From Blastobasis lacticolella (taxonomy: Eukaryota; Arthropoda; Insecta; Lepidoptera; Blastobasidae): DNA of 64,000 bases. The stretch spans positions 12,437,001 through 12,501,000 of the forward strand of contig LR990054.1 of assembly GCA_905147135.1 (NCBI GenBank), read 5' to 3'. Position numbers and translations under genes: made by a program. Position 1 is the first letter of the stretch; the number at the start of each line of letters is the position of its first letter. Positions 23,283 to 35,100 of the stretch are shown one piece after another. The notes beneath the pieces are model-generated. The model saw nothing but the letters and a program-made list of their open reading frames with translations. It made no database searches and was not told where the DNA came from.

Positions 23283-23349
23283 AAGAAATTTTGAGTTTGA
23301 AATACCAAAGCATTTAGTATGCTTTGGTATTTCAAACTCTAAATTTCTT
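23283..23349. repeat. Long near-perfect hairpin
   Basis: Arm 23283-23313 and arm 23319-23349 (31 bases each; core gagtttgaaataccaaagca) are reverse complements with a single mismatch, separated by TTAGT. The outer sequence aataaagaaatttt resembles a retroelement tail, so a snap-back duplication is more likely than a microRNA precursor, whose loop would normally be longer. Confidence 0.75.
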
Positions 23350-24640
23350 AATAAAGCTAGACTAACTCCACCTTCCCCTTAACATCCCTTTGAAAGGGTA
23401 CCGCCCTCAGATCCTATTAGCTGTTAAATTAGATATTTATCTCCGGTCATTATAAGGGAAGGCGGTTAATCAATGACTGTTTAAAAACAAGTGAGTAGTA
23501 AAAACAAAAGTGACAGAGGTGTGCCCGTTTTGGTACGTAATTAAGACCGACAAAGTGGAGGTAAATTAAGTGAGATCGTTTTAGAGATCATATATCTCTG
23601 TCTAGTAAAATTTCACCTTTCTGGAATACCTTATGGTACTGTTTATCAGCTACTGTTTAAACCACCTCCAATACTTGGGGTACCTACACTAAAAGTTTTG
23701 CGTAACTCATTAATGAGAGTAACACATTGAAAAATTTTACATTTAAAATTCAAACGAATTAGAATTTACGAGCGGCCAGGAGCGCAGAACTTTCAGTGTG
23801 CTCTTTGTATAAGTGACTTTATTAAACAAAAGTTCATGATTAAAAACATGAAAACGAATAACAGATTTCTGGTACTAGGTAAGTACCTACTATACATTTC
23901 CATGTGACGTGGAACTTTAGATAAACGAAAGCTGTCTAAATGGCGACACACAAACTAAAGAAAACTTTCCTCCTGGCTCGTCATGGATGGCTTTTTCTAG
24001 TGAAAGAATTGTCATCATCAGCCTATATTTGACCACTGCTGGACATCGGTGCAGGGTTTCACAAACAGTTACTCCATCTGTCAAAGAATATTCTGCCTAC
24101 CTATAATATCCTTCCTACTACAGTATTCTTGTCAGAGAGTTTAGACTCTATGTACGCTGTTTTTAGCAGAATTGGATGACTTCGTCTTTCAGTTTCAAAC
24201 CGCGTTTTGTAGGGTCTCATCCCCGTTATTAGTAAAGTAAAGTAAATATTTATTGGTGAGATGGAGCAACATTTCGGTGCTGGTGATGCGGTTACATGTG
24301 AACTGGAATGGATTTGGTCAGACCGTGGCTTCATCAGACTGTTTATCTCAGTAGCCTATTTAGTGGCCTTTAGCTGGTAGGTTTAGTAGATTTCAACTTT
24401 ATTAATTTTTTATACAAATCTAGTAATTTATGGTTACATAAAAAATCTGTTGGCCACCCTCATGCATTTGTGGGCATTGTTTATCATATCACTGCTTTAG
24501 TGATATCGTTTTAACGTATTGCGGACGCTTGTAGGTAAGGAGTCCGACGTTATTTATGTATTACTATTATTATTCCGCTTGCATCTTCTCCTAAACGCCG
24601 CCATTGGTGATCCTTAAACAGAATAGCGAACCGGTAGAGT
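23350..24640. other. Non-coding; short RTE tail remnant near 24009-24050
   Basis: gtcatcatcagcctatattt followed by gaccactgctggacatcggt is the terminal tag of an RTE tail on the minus strand. Otherwise no gene or clear repeat is seen. Confidence 0.45.
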
Positions 24641-24840
24641 CACCCGTAAGTGAATTTTTTATACCACTATGGTGGCAAACAAGCTTACGGCCTGCCTGAT
24701 GGTAAGCAGTCTCCGCAGCCTAGGACGTTTGCAATACCAGGGGCATCACTCACACGTTACCGACCCCGTAAAAACCTTTTCACCCCTTTCGTGAAGAACT
24801 CTATGTTGTACTCTCGTCGTTGTAATACATCGGAAAAACT
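24640..24840 (-). mobile_element. Interspersed LINE-tail repeat
   Basis: aacaagcttacggcctgcct, gatggtaagcagtctccgca, gacgtttgcaataccagggg and gaagaactctatgttgtact. The same block, reverse-complemented, is at 46328-46510, and a shorter copy is at 50250-50335. The matching peptide segments (RKNLFTPFVKNSMLYS versus RKNLFTTFLKNSMLYS) reflect shared repeat ancestry, not a host gene. Confidence 0.6.
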
Positions 24841-24965
24841 CACGTGGATGGCTTATTAAACTTTGATGTGTGAATACGAAATAATTATAGACATTAAATT
24901 TAGCGGTGGTAAAAAATTGTCCAGCTTAAGTAGACCGCTTGTTGTAGATACCTGTAACCCAAGGG

Positions 24966-24990
24966 TCAGAAAGAAAGAAAGAAAGAAAAA
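24966..24990 (+). repeat. (GAAA)n microsatellite
   Basis: Five tandem AGAA/GAAA units followed by an A run, next to ccatttattgacaaaacaac, which looks like a retroelement 3' end on the opposite strand. Confidence 0.7.
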
Positions 24991-25417
24991 CCATTTATTG
25001 ACAAAACAACAACACCACAACAAAACACAAGTACAAGTACAAGTAGATACACAGATATTACGAATGCCAACTTAGCTCTCACAGTGACAATACGCACCTA
25101 CAGTTCTGCATTATTATCCGAACGCTACGAGAAAGTATCGTAGATGTTATTCTGCACAGTTATCACAGTTTCCAGCAATTATGTTCTCAGCAAACCTTAC
25201 ACTTATGTGAACTCGATGTCTCTTTGGGTCGCCGCTGTAGATCGTGGCAAAACAGGAGTTTGAGCGGTGGCGGGAAGTCAACAAATATAAATAGTATACC
25301 TAGAGAATACAATGGGGTAGTGAGTGCTGGAGCTTTGCTCGTTATGTGGGGTGTTACTATCTGCTCTGAGTGTCACACGGTTCTATAAATATCTATAAAA
25401 TAAAAACTCCAACTCGA

Positions 25418-25575
25418 GAAAACAATCTGGACAGGTTCCCCTGGTAGCAGGGTCATGGAGGTCAGACGGCAGTCGCTCCACTGTAATTACCTGATCTGTC
25501 GAATCCCGGAGCGTGGTCAAGGCCCTCGTGCACGAGAGCACAAGCGGGATATTAAAGCCAACATGACTACTACTA
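25418..25575 (+). mobile_element. SINE B fragment
   Basis: gacaggttcccctggtagca, gggtcatggaggtcagacgg, cagtcgctccactgtaatta, cctgatctgtcgaatcccgg, cgagagcacaagcgggatat and a (ACT)n end. SINE B body without its tRNA head. Confidence 0.75.
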
Positions 25576-26004
25576 CTATCTGTTAAAAATAAGGTGGGCT
25601 GTATGCTCGTCTGTCAGACGGTTCTCTACAAAAAGAAAACGTTGAACCGACTCCACAGCTGCCCGTGTTCCACGGCAGCCGCTCCAAATTGAGTTATCAA
25701 CTTTCGTGAAATTCATTGTCTTTTAAGTTTTTAACCTTTTTGTGCTGTTACGTGTTTAATAGTCAATTAATGACGCTACCTGCGGCGCGTTTTATCCCAA
25801 ATCGATTGAGGGTAGTGACCAGTCATCGTCGATGCAGGGTTGCCAGTGGCACCTTTGGCTTTAACAATAAATAAGATAAGAGTTAAATAGAGACAGATAT
25901 GTACTGGTAAAATTGAATTCTGATAATTTTGCGTGTGAGTAGGATTTTTTCATTTGTACCTTTAAAAGATTTGTAATTTAAATAGGTTAGTCCATGCCTC
26001 TTTT

Positions 26005-26415
26005 ATTTACGTACTAACCTATTTCCCGCCACTTCGTCCACATATGTGTATCCTGGACTTCAAGCTATTAAACTATCAAAGCTTAGTCAAAATCGTACAG
26101 TAGTTTTTGCGTGACGCGTGAACAGACAGACAGGTAAAAATTCCAAAAAAAATTTTTTTTACACTTACGTCCCAGAATCCTACCCCGACAATTTTGTCTG
26201 AAATATCTTCCATGTACAGGCACGGCTTTTTACAGTTAGGTATTTATTTCGAAACTAGCTGGCTCGCCGCGACTTCGTTCGCATGTTGTCTTACCCTATA
26301 AACCTTCCACTTGAATCACTCTATCTATCGTTGAAAACCGCATTAAAATCTGTTGCATAGATTAAAATACAGACATACAGACGGCGGGAAGCGACTTTGT
26401 TTTATACTATGTATA
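26005..26415 (+). repeat. Two interspersed repeat fragments, class uncertain
   Basis: About 26005-26140 (tcgtccacatatgtgtatcc, aatcgtacagtagtttttgc, gtgaacagacagacagg) and 26263-26415 (ctcgccgcgacttcgttcgc, cactctatctatcgttgaaa, cagacggcgggaagcgactt, tgttttatactatgtata). The second also occurs near 35990-36125 and 45500-45650. These are widespread non-coding repeats in moths and butterflies; I do not assign the class. Confidence 0.5.
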
Positions 26416-26869
26416 GATAGATGAGCTTTAATAAATCACCCAATAACAAAGTAAGTAACTTTTTTAAGAATCACTTTGTTATAAATGCATCGTACAAAGG
26501 TAGGTATGGCACCCCTGACTAATGCCTATAATATATCTGTCTGGATTATACTGTGAATTGGACCTCCTATGTTGCGAAGGATTTATGCAATAAAAACAAA
26601 TGTGTTTTACACCGACGTTTATCACATCTGCATATCTACCAAACATTTTACTTTCTTCGTGAGTAATCGATACCTGCAGCTACTTTTTTCAAGCCTATTT
26701 TCATTGGTTTGCAGTTGGAAATATTTAGAAAGATGAACTATACATATACCTCGCATACCTAATTATTTAATTGTAAGTATCACTTCATCATCATCATCGT
26801 TGCCGTCATTCTGTCAAAATAGTATTCATAACAAATTAAAAAAGAAGGCGAACGTTGTGTCTTGACGGA

Positions 26870-27165
26870 CTGGATAATCTGGACGCCTTCAAGCAGGGCT
26901 AGATTAAATAAGCTGTTCCTAGACACGCATGCTCCATCTTCAGCCAGCTACGTGAGATGTTTTTTTTTATGTTAGACTAGAAAGGCAATTGACCGCCATC
27001 TCACCTGGTGGTAAATGACGATGCGGCCGAAGATGGTGCACGCCTGTCTAGGAACAGCCTATTCACTCTAGCCTTGAACAAGTCCAGATTATACTGATCA
27101 GGGAACACACTAGCAGGCCACGTACACACGTAAGGTACGAGGGTACGTATGGCAGAAAAATGCTT
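26870..27165. repeat. Inverted pair of LINE-tail fragments
   Basis: 26875-26960 (gataatctggacgccttcaa, ataagctgttcctagacacg, gctccatcttcagcc) and 26970-27090 (catctcacctggtgg, cgaagatggtgcacgcctgt, ctaggaacagcctattcact, ccttgaacaagtccag) are reverse complements of each other over ~85 bp, leaving a short T-rich middle. They are two copies of one tail in head-to-head order, or a fold-back. Confidence 0.65.
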
Positions 27166-27589
27166 TTATAAAAAACTAAAAAAGCTTTTCAGAAACCGAT
27201 TCAAAATCTGAATGAGATATCCATCGAAAACGGTATTGTACCTGGTCCATAACTCATAGCGTTTAACCATCTAAATTCCGTCAAATTAGAGGGCGCCACG
27301 TGATCACAGAGCGGGGGCAATTACCTGTATAATGGCCCGATTAATGGCCCCACAGTCGGCGATGAAAATCCTATTATAAATTAACTATAACTTATAATAG
27401 GATCCACGGAAAACGAGGTTTTTGGGCATCGATCAGTATAACTAGCGGGTTATGACTCGTTATGTACAGTGGTTTTGATGCTTGTTGTGTGATAGTGAGC
27501 TTAGAAGGAAATTAAGCGTAATGAGTGTAAACTTTTGTATATTTAGGGGTTATAGAAGACCGAGATGTAGGTATATTAACACAATCACA

Positions 27590-27845
27590 CACACATCACA
27601 GCCCGTAACGGTCCACTGCAGGACTTAGGGCCTCTCCCACGAGAGGGGAAGTTATTGCCATAATCTCCACGCTTGGCAGGCGGGTTGGAGATAGCAGTGT
27701 TTAAATATAACAATGGAAAATGCTGCTGCCCATTTTCCAGACTACGGAGACTCTTGATCTTTAGCCTCAAAAACATTTGTCGCCTTGTACGACACCCATG
27801 AGTGTAAGGGGTGGTGCTATTCTACTCTGCCGGACACCACACGGC
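27590..27845 (-). mobile_element. RTE-like LINE 3'-end fragment, family D copy 3
   Basis: Near-identical to 4903-5170 across about 250 bp (cactgcaggacttagggcct, cgcttggcaggcgggttgga, gtttaaatataacaatggaa, agactacggagactcttgat, actctgccggacaccacacg). The shared endpoint ccggacaccacacgg suggests a common 5' truncation point or a common boundary. Confidence 0.7.
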
Positions 27846-28819
27846 CATATTAACTCAATCAATTTTATGATATTTAAGACCTTTCGCTTCATTTACAGCC
27901 CTAGATGAAGCGAAGTATGATTTCCAAGTCAGGCGAGTAGACAATGTGGTCTCTGCGCCTACCCCTTGGGGAAAATAGTCTTTCGCAGCGGCTTTCACCC
28001 GCGCACCAGTTTCTGAGGTTATTCATTGCAAACGAAAATACAAACATAGGACAAAAATACAAAGTATTTCTGTTTATAATAATAGGGAGTGAAGTCTGAA
28101 TAAAGATAAAAAAACAATTATTTCAAAATTATTTACCTTCCTTATAATCATTATTCTCTATTTCATTCATTGATAAATCCAAAATAGGTACCTGGCTATC
28201 CAAATAACACCGAACTAATTCAAAATATAACAATTTAAATACTTGGTAGATAGGAAGCCTTGGACGAATGCATTCAAATTTGGACGAATAAATCCATGTG
28301 TCGTGAATATTTTAATTTCCGGCGTCAAACTGTCCAATGCACACTACTTTAACGCGAAAGAAGGTCGAGTTGGTCGAGTTAAGATATAAAGGTAGGTAGC
28401 AATATTCTGGTGTTTGTGGTTATTTTATTATGCGACGTGTGTGTTCCTATACCGTGGTCAAAAGTTACCCTTATTTATTAGAAATTACCTATAGGTAGTT
28501 ATGTATTACATATTTTTTGCATATTTTATATTGTTCTACCTACACTATAAATTATTCATTATTGCTGTAAAATAATCATGTACTAAGTATGTAGTAGGTA
28601 CTAATATGTATCAAAGTAGATTTATAAAGAAACGCAAATACGTACTGTGTTATAACTATATTTTAAATATGATGATTGTTTAAAAAAATGTTTACTATTT
28701 TAATAAAAATATATCATATCAAATAACCAATATATTAATTTATTTATTTTCTTTTGACACTTTTAACTCAGCACGTACAACTGTGATAAGTGTTATCATT
28801 TTTCGCACTGTTTACCACC
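27846..28819. other. Non-coding flank upstream of tRNA-Phe
   Basis: Very AT-rich. No gene or clear repeat. The 50 bp before the tRNA gene is ordinary AT-rich sequence. Confidence 0.4.
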
Positions 28820-28892
28820 GCCGAAATAGCTCAGTTGGGAGAGCGTTAGACTGAAGATCTAAAGGTCCCCGGTTCAATCCCGGGTTTCGGCA
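28820..28892 (+). tRNA. tRNA-Phe: tRNA-Phe (anticodon GAA)
   Basis: A complete 73-nt tRNA without intron. The acceptor stem gccgaaa (28820-28826) pairs perfectly with tttcggc (28885-28891), with A as discriminator base. The D arm contains agctcagttgggagagc, which doubles as the Pol III A box. The anticodon stem ttaga/tctaa encloses loop ctgaaga with anticodon GAA at 28853-28855. The T arm ccccggttcaatcccgggt contains the B box ggttcaatcc. CCA is not encoded, as expected for a nuclear gene. Every stem pairs, so it appears functional rather than a SINE head or pseudogene. It stands alone, with no other tRNA gene or protein gene recognised within several kb. Confidence 0.96.
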
Positions 28893-28898
28893 GATTAC

Positions 28899-28903
28899 TT
28901 TTT
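28899..28903 (+). terminator. Pol III T-run terminator of tRNA-Phe
   Basis: Five T residues begin six bases past the discriminator base, followed after one G by a longer T run (to about 28913). This is the usual RNA polymerase III termination signal at the expected distance. Confidence 0.8.
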
Positions 28904-29148
28904 GTTTTTTTTTAGATTATCTTCTATCATATTATAAATCATGTTTTTGTTCTATTTTAACTTGGCACTTTTTGTTTATTCACAAAATTTTATAGCTAAA
29001 ACTATTTTAATAATTATAATTTGAAATGCCAATTGCGTTTACTTCATACATTAAAATAAGTTTTTACCTGATAATTTAAAGTCTCTTTAAAACATTAAAG
29101 GAAGTTTATTCACATTTACGTATTCTTTGTGTATTGTATGCACTCAAA

Positions 29149-29205
29149 CGGCGCGGTGCGGATGTCAATACCATACAAAATCCATTCCAGCGCCGTGCCG
29201 CGCCG
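29149..29205. repeat. GC-rich imperfect hairpin
   Basis: cggcgcggtgcggatgtcaa and, ~30 bases on, gcgccgtgccgcgccgc form inverted arms around ccatacaaaatccattcc. The arms are unusual in this AT-rich setting; possibly the end of a small fold-back element. Confidence 0.5.
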
Positions 29206-29417
29206 CGCAGTGCAGCGAGTGGTTATTTGGGCCCGCGAGGTGAGCGAGATGTTTGCTGAATTGACCAATTCAATGGTTTCCTGTATGTGATGCGGATGAC
29301 ACTTACATAATAATTGCTATTTATTAATTTATTTAGGATTAGAGTTTACATGCGTAGGTTTGTAAACAAAATTAAACATATTTACAACAACAAAAATAAA
29401 TTATTTAACAATTTCAA

Positions 29418-29665
29418 CGACCTGAGTGGTTCAGTTGGTTAACATGCAACTGGTCGCCACGCACAGGTCCCTGGTTCGATTCTCGGTTGTGCAGAAATTG
29501 AAATGCTGAATTTAAATTTCTGTTACGGGTCTAGGTGTAGTATGTTTGATATGTAGGTATGTTTTTAAAAAAGGATGTAAGTAGTTAATGAGTTATCTAA
29601 CACACATAACACAAGCTTTGCTTACTTTGGGGCTAGATGGCGCTGTCCCAGCATATTTATTTATA
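29418..29665 (+). mobile_element. SINE A copy (tRNA-derived)
   Basis: The head cgacctgagtggttcagttg, gttaacatgcaac carries an A-box-like segment, and ccctggttcgattctcgg is a B box. It is followed by tgcagaaattgaaatgctga, tttctgttacgggtctaggt, an A-rich linker, taacacaagctttgcttact and ggggctagatggcgctgtc. The order equals 43532-43785. A Pol III-transcribed non-autonomous retroposon, without coding capacity. Confidence 0.85.
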
Positions 29666-30589
29666 TCTAACGTCTTACATTAGGAAAAATGTAAAACATT
29701 AGATAAATCAAATATAAAAAGTCATACTAACACAGAAACTTACCTAATCAATCGACGGTTAAGTAAATCGACATTTCGCCCAACCATACATACATACTTA
29801 CATGGAGCTGACGGTTTTATCTCACAGGTCACCGGTAGGCAGAGACTATGAACCGCCACAGCTCTGACCTGACACAACTCCCCAGCCTCGCTTATATTTC
29901 TCCTATATCCTACAATTCATTTCATACATTTATTTATTTATTAAAGCTTTATGCACAAAAGTACAGTGGCGGACTTAAAGCTAAAATAGCCTTATCTACC
30001 AGTCAACCGGGATAATCTAACAATAATACATCTCTTTTATTCTTGTCACTTAGGACCCCAGCTTTTTTGAGAACATTACTGATCTGATCAGTAAATGTTT
30101 TTCTGATTCGCCCTTTCCTCAAACTTCTTTCACCCATCCTTTCTAAATGGCCGAACTATCTCTCTTTCTGTTTTGCCTTTTATATTTTAATTTTACCATA
30201 CAAGTAGATACTAAAAATTACACAAAATGACAATCCACAGGTTCAGGTACAGACCGAAGAAAATTCCATCCATAATTACACGTATGCAAAAACACCCATG
30301 AACTGAGAATCCATTGTACGTCTCCACTGCCGCCACTCAGCTCAGAAAGTACGGCACAATAATTGATGCGGTTTGACTAAATGGCTAACGCTTTTCAAGA
30401 GGAAGGTGAAGGCATGTAATTTGTGCCCATACAAACGATGCAAACCAACGGGCCTCAAGTAATGTGAGAGAATAACTGGTGAGTTAACCCAAGTCATAGT
30501 AATAATGTAGGAATAAAATGCTGGGGTTGACAGCTACAGGCACTACAGCACGCTTTACTGAGATTAGCCTTTGCACAGTTGTACATATT

Positions 30590-30950
30590 ATCAGTCATCT
30601 TGGCGTCTATTCCGGTTGTGTTCTCGCTCGTAAGGGCTTGGGGTCGCCTTGACCATGATCCAGGATTAGATTTAGTATAGAATTCATGAAACCTAATGAT
30701 CGTTCTAAATTGTCAAGCGCGTTTTACCGACCTTTTTGTTTTCAATTCGGCAAAATATATTTTTGTTCCGATTCGTCAAGCCAGTAAATATTTTAAATTT
30801 GGATATATCATGTAATTACATAAGAGCGACAGGCAATAGCCCTCCGTGACCCAACTAAAAGGTAGACCAGATTTAATCATGGTTACACTTCAGTCTTTTC
30901 AGTGTTTCATTATGTGTTTTTCCTCACCGTAAGACAGCTCCCCAGTTGAG
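30590..30950 (-). mobile_element. SINE B copy interrupted by ~140 bp
   Basis: The left part 30594-30667 (catcttggcgtctattccgg, cgccttgaccatgatccagg) and right part 30810-30950 (gtaattacataagagcgaca, ggtagaccagatttaatcat, ggttacacttcagtc, cctcaccgtaag) are contiguous in other SINE B copies. Between them lies ~140 bp of unrelated AT-rich sequence, a secondary insertion or replacement. Confidence 0.6.
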
Positions 30951-33065
30951 CATAGAATTTTCACTTATGTTAATACGGATATTTCCTAGGTGTAAAATAA
31001 ATTGTGAAACAACGTTAATGTTAAACAACTTCAAAAAACTGGCCTTCAGCTTATGAGAATAAAGAAAATCCCTTTATTTATATTTTTCAAGCCACACAGA
31101 ATGTTAAAATGTATACATTTGACAAAGGCTTCACCTGTTCGTATTGAATACAAATTTCTTACAAGCTCATAAAGAGTTGCTTATTTGACTTGTAGTCAAC
31201 TACCGTATTCAAGATTGAATTGTGTGGGCATAACGGTAAAATACATAATTATATAAAAAAATGTAGTAGTACCTATGGATGAGAGGTGAGTAAAGACATT
31301 AAGACACAATATTTCTTAGTATTAGACTTTCCTTTTTGAGAAGGTATCTTATCTACAGAACCCCGGATTAAAAGAAGCCAGATATAAAAGCAATAACCTT
31401 ACGCAAAGCCTTGATCTCAGTACCATAAGCCGTGTGCACTTAACACCCTATTCAGTGGTTGTTAATCAAAAGGGCAACCACACGGCAATTACAGAAGTCT
31501 TCCCATTCCCACCTTTAATATCGGGTATTGCAACACTTATCAATTAGTTAGAGATTCACTCAGAGGTGAGGGTGACCATGAATTGTAAGGTTTATCGGAG
31601 ACCAGCTGCGGACTGACATTATGGCAGCATTGACAAGACAAACAATTCGTTCGGCTCATTGTTACTACCCTTTGTCCTATGGATATACGACTAACTCGTG
31701 TCAAATTTATATAAAGTACGAATGGGACGACACGCGACGTTGACAATAAGAAATGGACTTTGCATTACATGTGAGATATTACAGCTGGTAGAGATACTGT
31801 AATGAAGGTAGATTACTATAAATCTTAATAACTGTCTGTATAATTACTGTACAAGTAATTGCTTTAACTATGTCACCATGAGATGTTCTAGACACAATAT
31901 CATGTACCTACATGGATCTTGTGGTGTCATTATGTGGTGGTAACTTAAAAACCTTAAATATTATTGTAGATAACAAAATGTACGTAGGTTTGGTCAATGT
32001 TCGTTTTACATTTAGGTAATTTTTGTATGTCTTGATGTCTTGCCAATTCCATTTTGAACTGTTTTAGCTGTCGTTACTGAGGTCTGTCTTGCCAATTTCA
32101 TTTTTGATCTGTCTCAGCTGTTCCTGCTCCTTCTTTACTTCTTAACTAACTGGTTGTGAGTTCCAAGACTGTAACAGATCAGTTTGTCGTGGGGCTTGCC
32201 TGGGTTTAAAAACTCAGTAGCTCTTTGGGCCAATGATGGTGCTGCAGATGATCCAGATACTGTCAATCTTGGTTGGCTAACCTGAAGTTACAGAAACGAT
32301 CATTATCAAAAAGTAATTGCTTGCCTTAGATTCACCATAGGTGCATTTTAGTCCCACTGCTGTCTTTCTTTCTCTCTCTTCTCCCTTTTTGCCATAATCG
32401 TGAGTGTTCGATATAGTGTTAAGTTATCCTCGAAGTATTTCGCCGTTGAGCGGTGGACCTTTGCCTGAACTGTGGTAGCTAGAATCGGATGCAGCGGGAT
32501 CGATCACCACTTAGGTATCCCTGGTCTCGGCCAGATAAACTTGTATTGATAAATGGTTTGTATGATGAATCTACACACTATTAAGTACTGTTGTTAAATA
32601 TACAATAAAATTAACTCATTCAATTCTATTTCTTTCCAAACGTAGTACAAAACGAACTTTTACCCATAGAAATTCGCAACAGTCGCCTACAATTCCATCA
32701 ACAATCACAAAAAAATACCTTAATACAATCGATAAAAGCCGAACTCAACCGAATTGGAATCATGGGAACAGTGTTGCCAGTACTGCGCGTCAAAAATAAC
32801 CGCACCCGAGTGTGCACGAAAATAATTACAGACGATCGCCGACGATTAAGCGCCGTATATTACGCTTATAATATAATAACCCTCTAATTACAAAGCGCCC
32901 TTTATAATTGGGCTCATGCCGTAAATATTATAATAAATTCACTACTTGAATACCGATTATCGATTAAGTGGGAGTCGAAAGGTTGCTTTTTTAATTTAAA
33001 CGCTCAAGAGGATGTAGTTTCCTGGGAAATTATTAGGCAACGTCAGCTAATGCATAGAGTACATA
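30951..33065. other. Non-coding, no feature recognised
   Basis: No gene supported. Minor open frames (e.g. 31540-31746 on the minus strand) have no recognisable motif. Confidence 0.35.
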
Positions 33066-33240
33066 GAGTTTCGGTAGTAGGACTCTGTCAAGCCTGAGGA
33101 GTCCGCCAGGGTTGGTACCACCGCCTTTCTTATTTTACTACCAAGCAACAATATTTGCATAGTTACGCATGTTCTGGTTTGAAGGATACCGTACCGACAA
33201 CAAATATTCTCTTTTCTACGCTGCTGTGTTATTGTTGTTG
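33066..33240 (+). mobile_element. LINE-tail fragment
   Basis: tctgtcaagcctgaggagtc, gttggtaccaccgcctttct, tactaccaagcaacaatatt, tgcatagttacgcatgttct and ggtttgaaggata correspond piece by piece to the repeat in the FGF intron at 55290-55400. Confidence 0.6.
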
Positions 33241-33305
33241 CATGAAACCCAAAGATTTTGACATATTTATTTATTGAAGTACCAACAGCTATATAAAACA
33301 TGATA

Positions 33306-34440
33306 AATATTATTTTATAACCAACTACTAAATAATATTAATTATGTTCATGATGAAACCAACCGTGCATATCGCCCGGTAGTTTAGAGAGTACGAGAGA
33401 GACGTCGGCCAAAACCAAGAACTGATGGCTTGATATCACTGCTTGACGTAACGTTGTTTCTGAGTTTGTTGGCTTGACATGCGTGCCAACAAACTCAGCA
33501 ACAAGGATGCCAGAGACTGAGTGAAATGGACAAGTAGAGGTAGGAAGGCGCGTGTCGCACTAGAGCACAACTGACACTGCGCTAGGATAATGATGATAGT
33601 AATGAAACCTAAGAACATTAATCGTAAATGCTATGGGCGCGACTGGTGGGACTAAATTCTTGTGTCATTGAGTAGGTAGGATTAAAAAATAAAGTAATTC
33701 TTGAGGATGAGTATCGCAGTCACCAAGTATAACAATGTATTAGTAATATAGTAACATCCAACATCCTTGCGATTGTATTATGTTTGAAGGATAAGATAGC
33801 ACAGCTCGAAGTAACTACGTGTGACATAATAGAGGCGGCAGTTGACCGTTCTGTGCAGTAGGATATATGGTCATATTTTGTTGTTAATATCAGGTTAAGC
33901 GTCTTATAGGAATAAAACCAGAACCTTTTAAAACATTCTACTAGAAATGACGTAAAACATAATTATAAAGCATCTACAGCCAGTTTTCGTGATAACTAAA
34001 TGAGTAATATCTAAATACATTATTCTCGCTCTATGACCTTTGGAACTCTGTCTCAGTAAGGAAAATATTATTTTGAAAGGATTGTCTTATTTTTTTTCTT
34101 TTAATTTAGTGTGACATGGTGGTAGGTAATGATGGGTTTGAGTGGGCGGCTCGGCGCCACCACTCGAGACAAGTTTATATTGTATGCTAATTTTCGAAGT
34201 ATTGGAATAATAATTATTAAAAATTTGAAACGGCTTCTATTAAGCTTCGACTAGTCCGGTTTTGTAACACGAGTAATTTTGTTTTGTTGTTACGTTTTAA
34301 GGTAAAATATGCTTAGCTATTTTTTACACGTTTTGCGTAAAGGAAACCGGGCAAATTCGAGTCGGAGTAGCCTTCAAGGGTTAAAATTATTATCCTTGTA
34401 GCGCTCTACTCTTTTCTTTAAATACATTTAATAATATCCC
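33306..34440. other. Non-coding, no feature recognised
   Basis: No gene supported. At 33457-33500 gtttctgagtttgttggctt and gcgtgccaacaaactcagca form an imperfect inverted pair of ~15 bp. Confidence 0.4.
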
Positions 34441-34735
34441 ACCTTATAGCTACTTAGGTTTGTGGTGGTGCAGCAACATTAGTAGCAGAGAACCTCAAAC
34501 AGCGCAAATATGGATCCGTTGGTTAGTATTTGCACCATTTGGGATAGAGACGATGAGTTCCTGGAGTCTAAGTGCACGTAAGACTGGACTTATATGTTCT
34601 CTTGATTGTGACAATCAGTGGCCCACGAGCTGTCGCATACTCTGGACAATGTATAGGTCAGGCCATACAAAGAGCTAACGCCGCCAGTCTCTTGGAAAAC
34701 TCCCACATGGCAGCAAAGTATGATTTTTTCTATGT
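34441..34735 (+). pseudogene. Retroelement polyprotein relic, frameshifted
   Basis: Across frames the translation gives FAPFGIETMSSWSLSARK, then in another frame SGPRAVAYSGQCIGQAIQRA followed by NAASLLENSHMAA. The order (FVPFGxETxGPWxxSA ... GDPRAxSFxGQRxSxAxQRG NAASxLG) is a very common C-terminal tract in insect non-LTR retroelement sequences. Frameshifts and stops make it a fossil. Confidence 0.6.
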
Positions 34736-35009
34736 TTGACTCTATTTTACTTTATATGTCTTTAATTCGTTTTAAAGAAGGATGAATCCGTAATTACGTT
34801 CGCTGCCTGTAAACTTTCATAGGTAGGTTACACAAAGTTTGTTAATACGCAATATCAAAATTATGTAAGAGAGTAAATTAAAATAGGGGTCACCCCATTC
34901 GAATTGGGACCTTGAGACATGGAGTCTTCATATTACATAATATCGCATTCGCTAGCATCTCTGTAGACGCTTATACCAATGATAGCTTCTTTTATAATGG
35001 TTGTTGGTA

Positions 35010-35100
35010 GGTCGCCCCTGGTGATGCTAAAGTCTATAGGTAGCGGTGACTACTTTCCATCAAGTGACCCGCCCCGCTTGTCTACCGATAGACACAAAAT
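35010..35100 (+). mobile_element. LINE 3'-tail fragment
   Basis: aggtcgcccctggtgatgct, tagcggtgactactttccat, caagtgacccgccccgcttg, and tctaccgatagacacaaaa. Same tail as 3090-3215 and 40015-40115. Confidence 0.6.

Noticed and set aside
29418..29490. tRNA gene at the SINE A head
   Set aside because: The head has A- and B-box-like motifs but no paired acceptor stem, and is followed by the SINE body.
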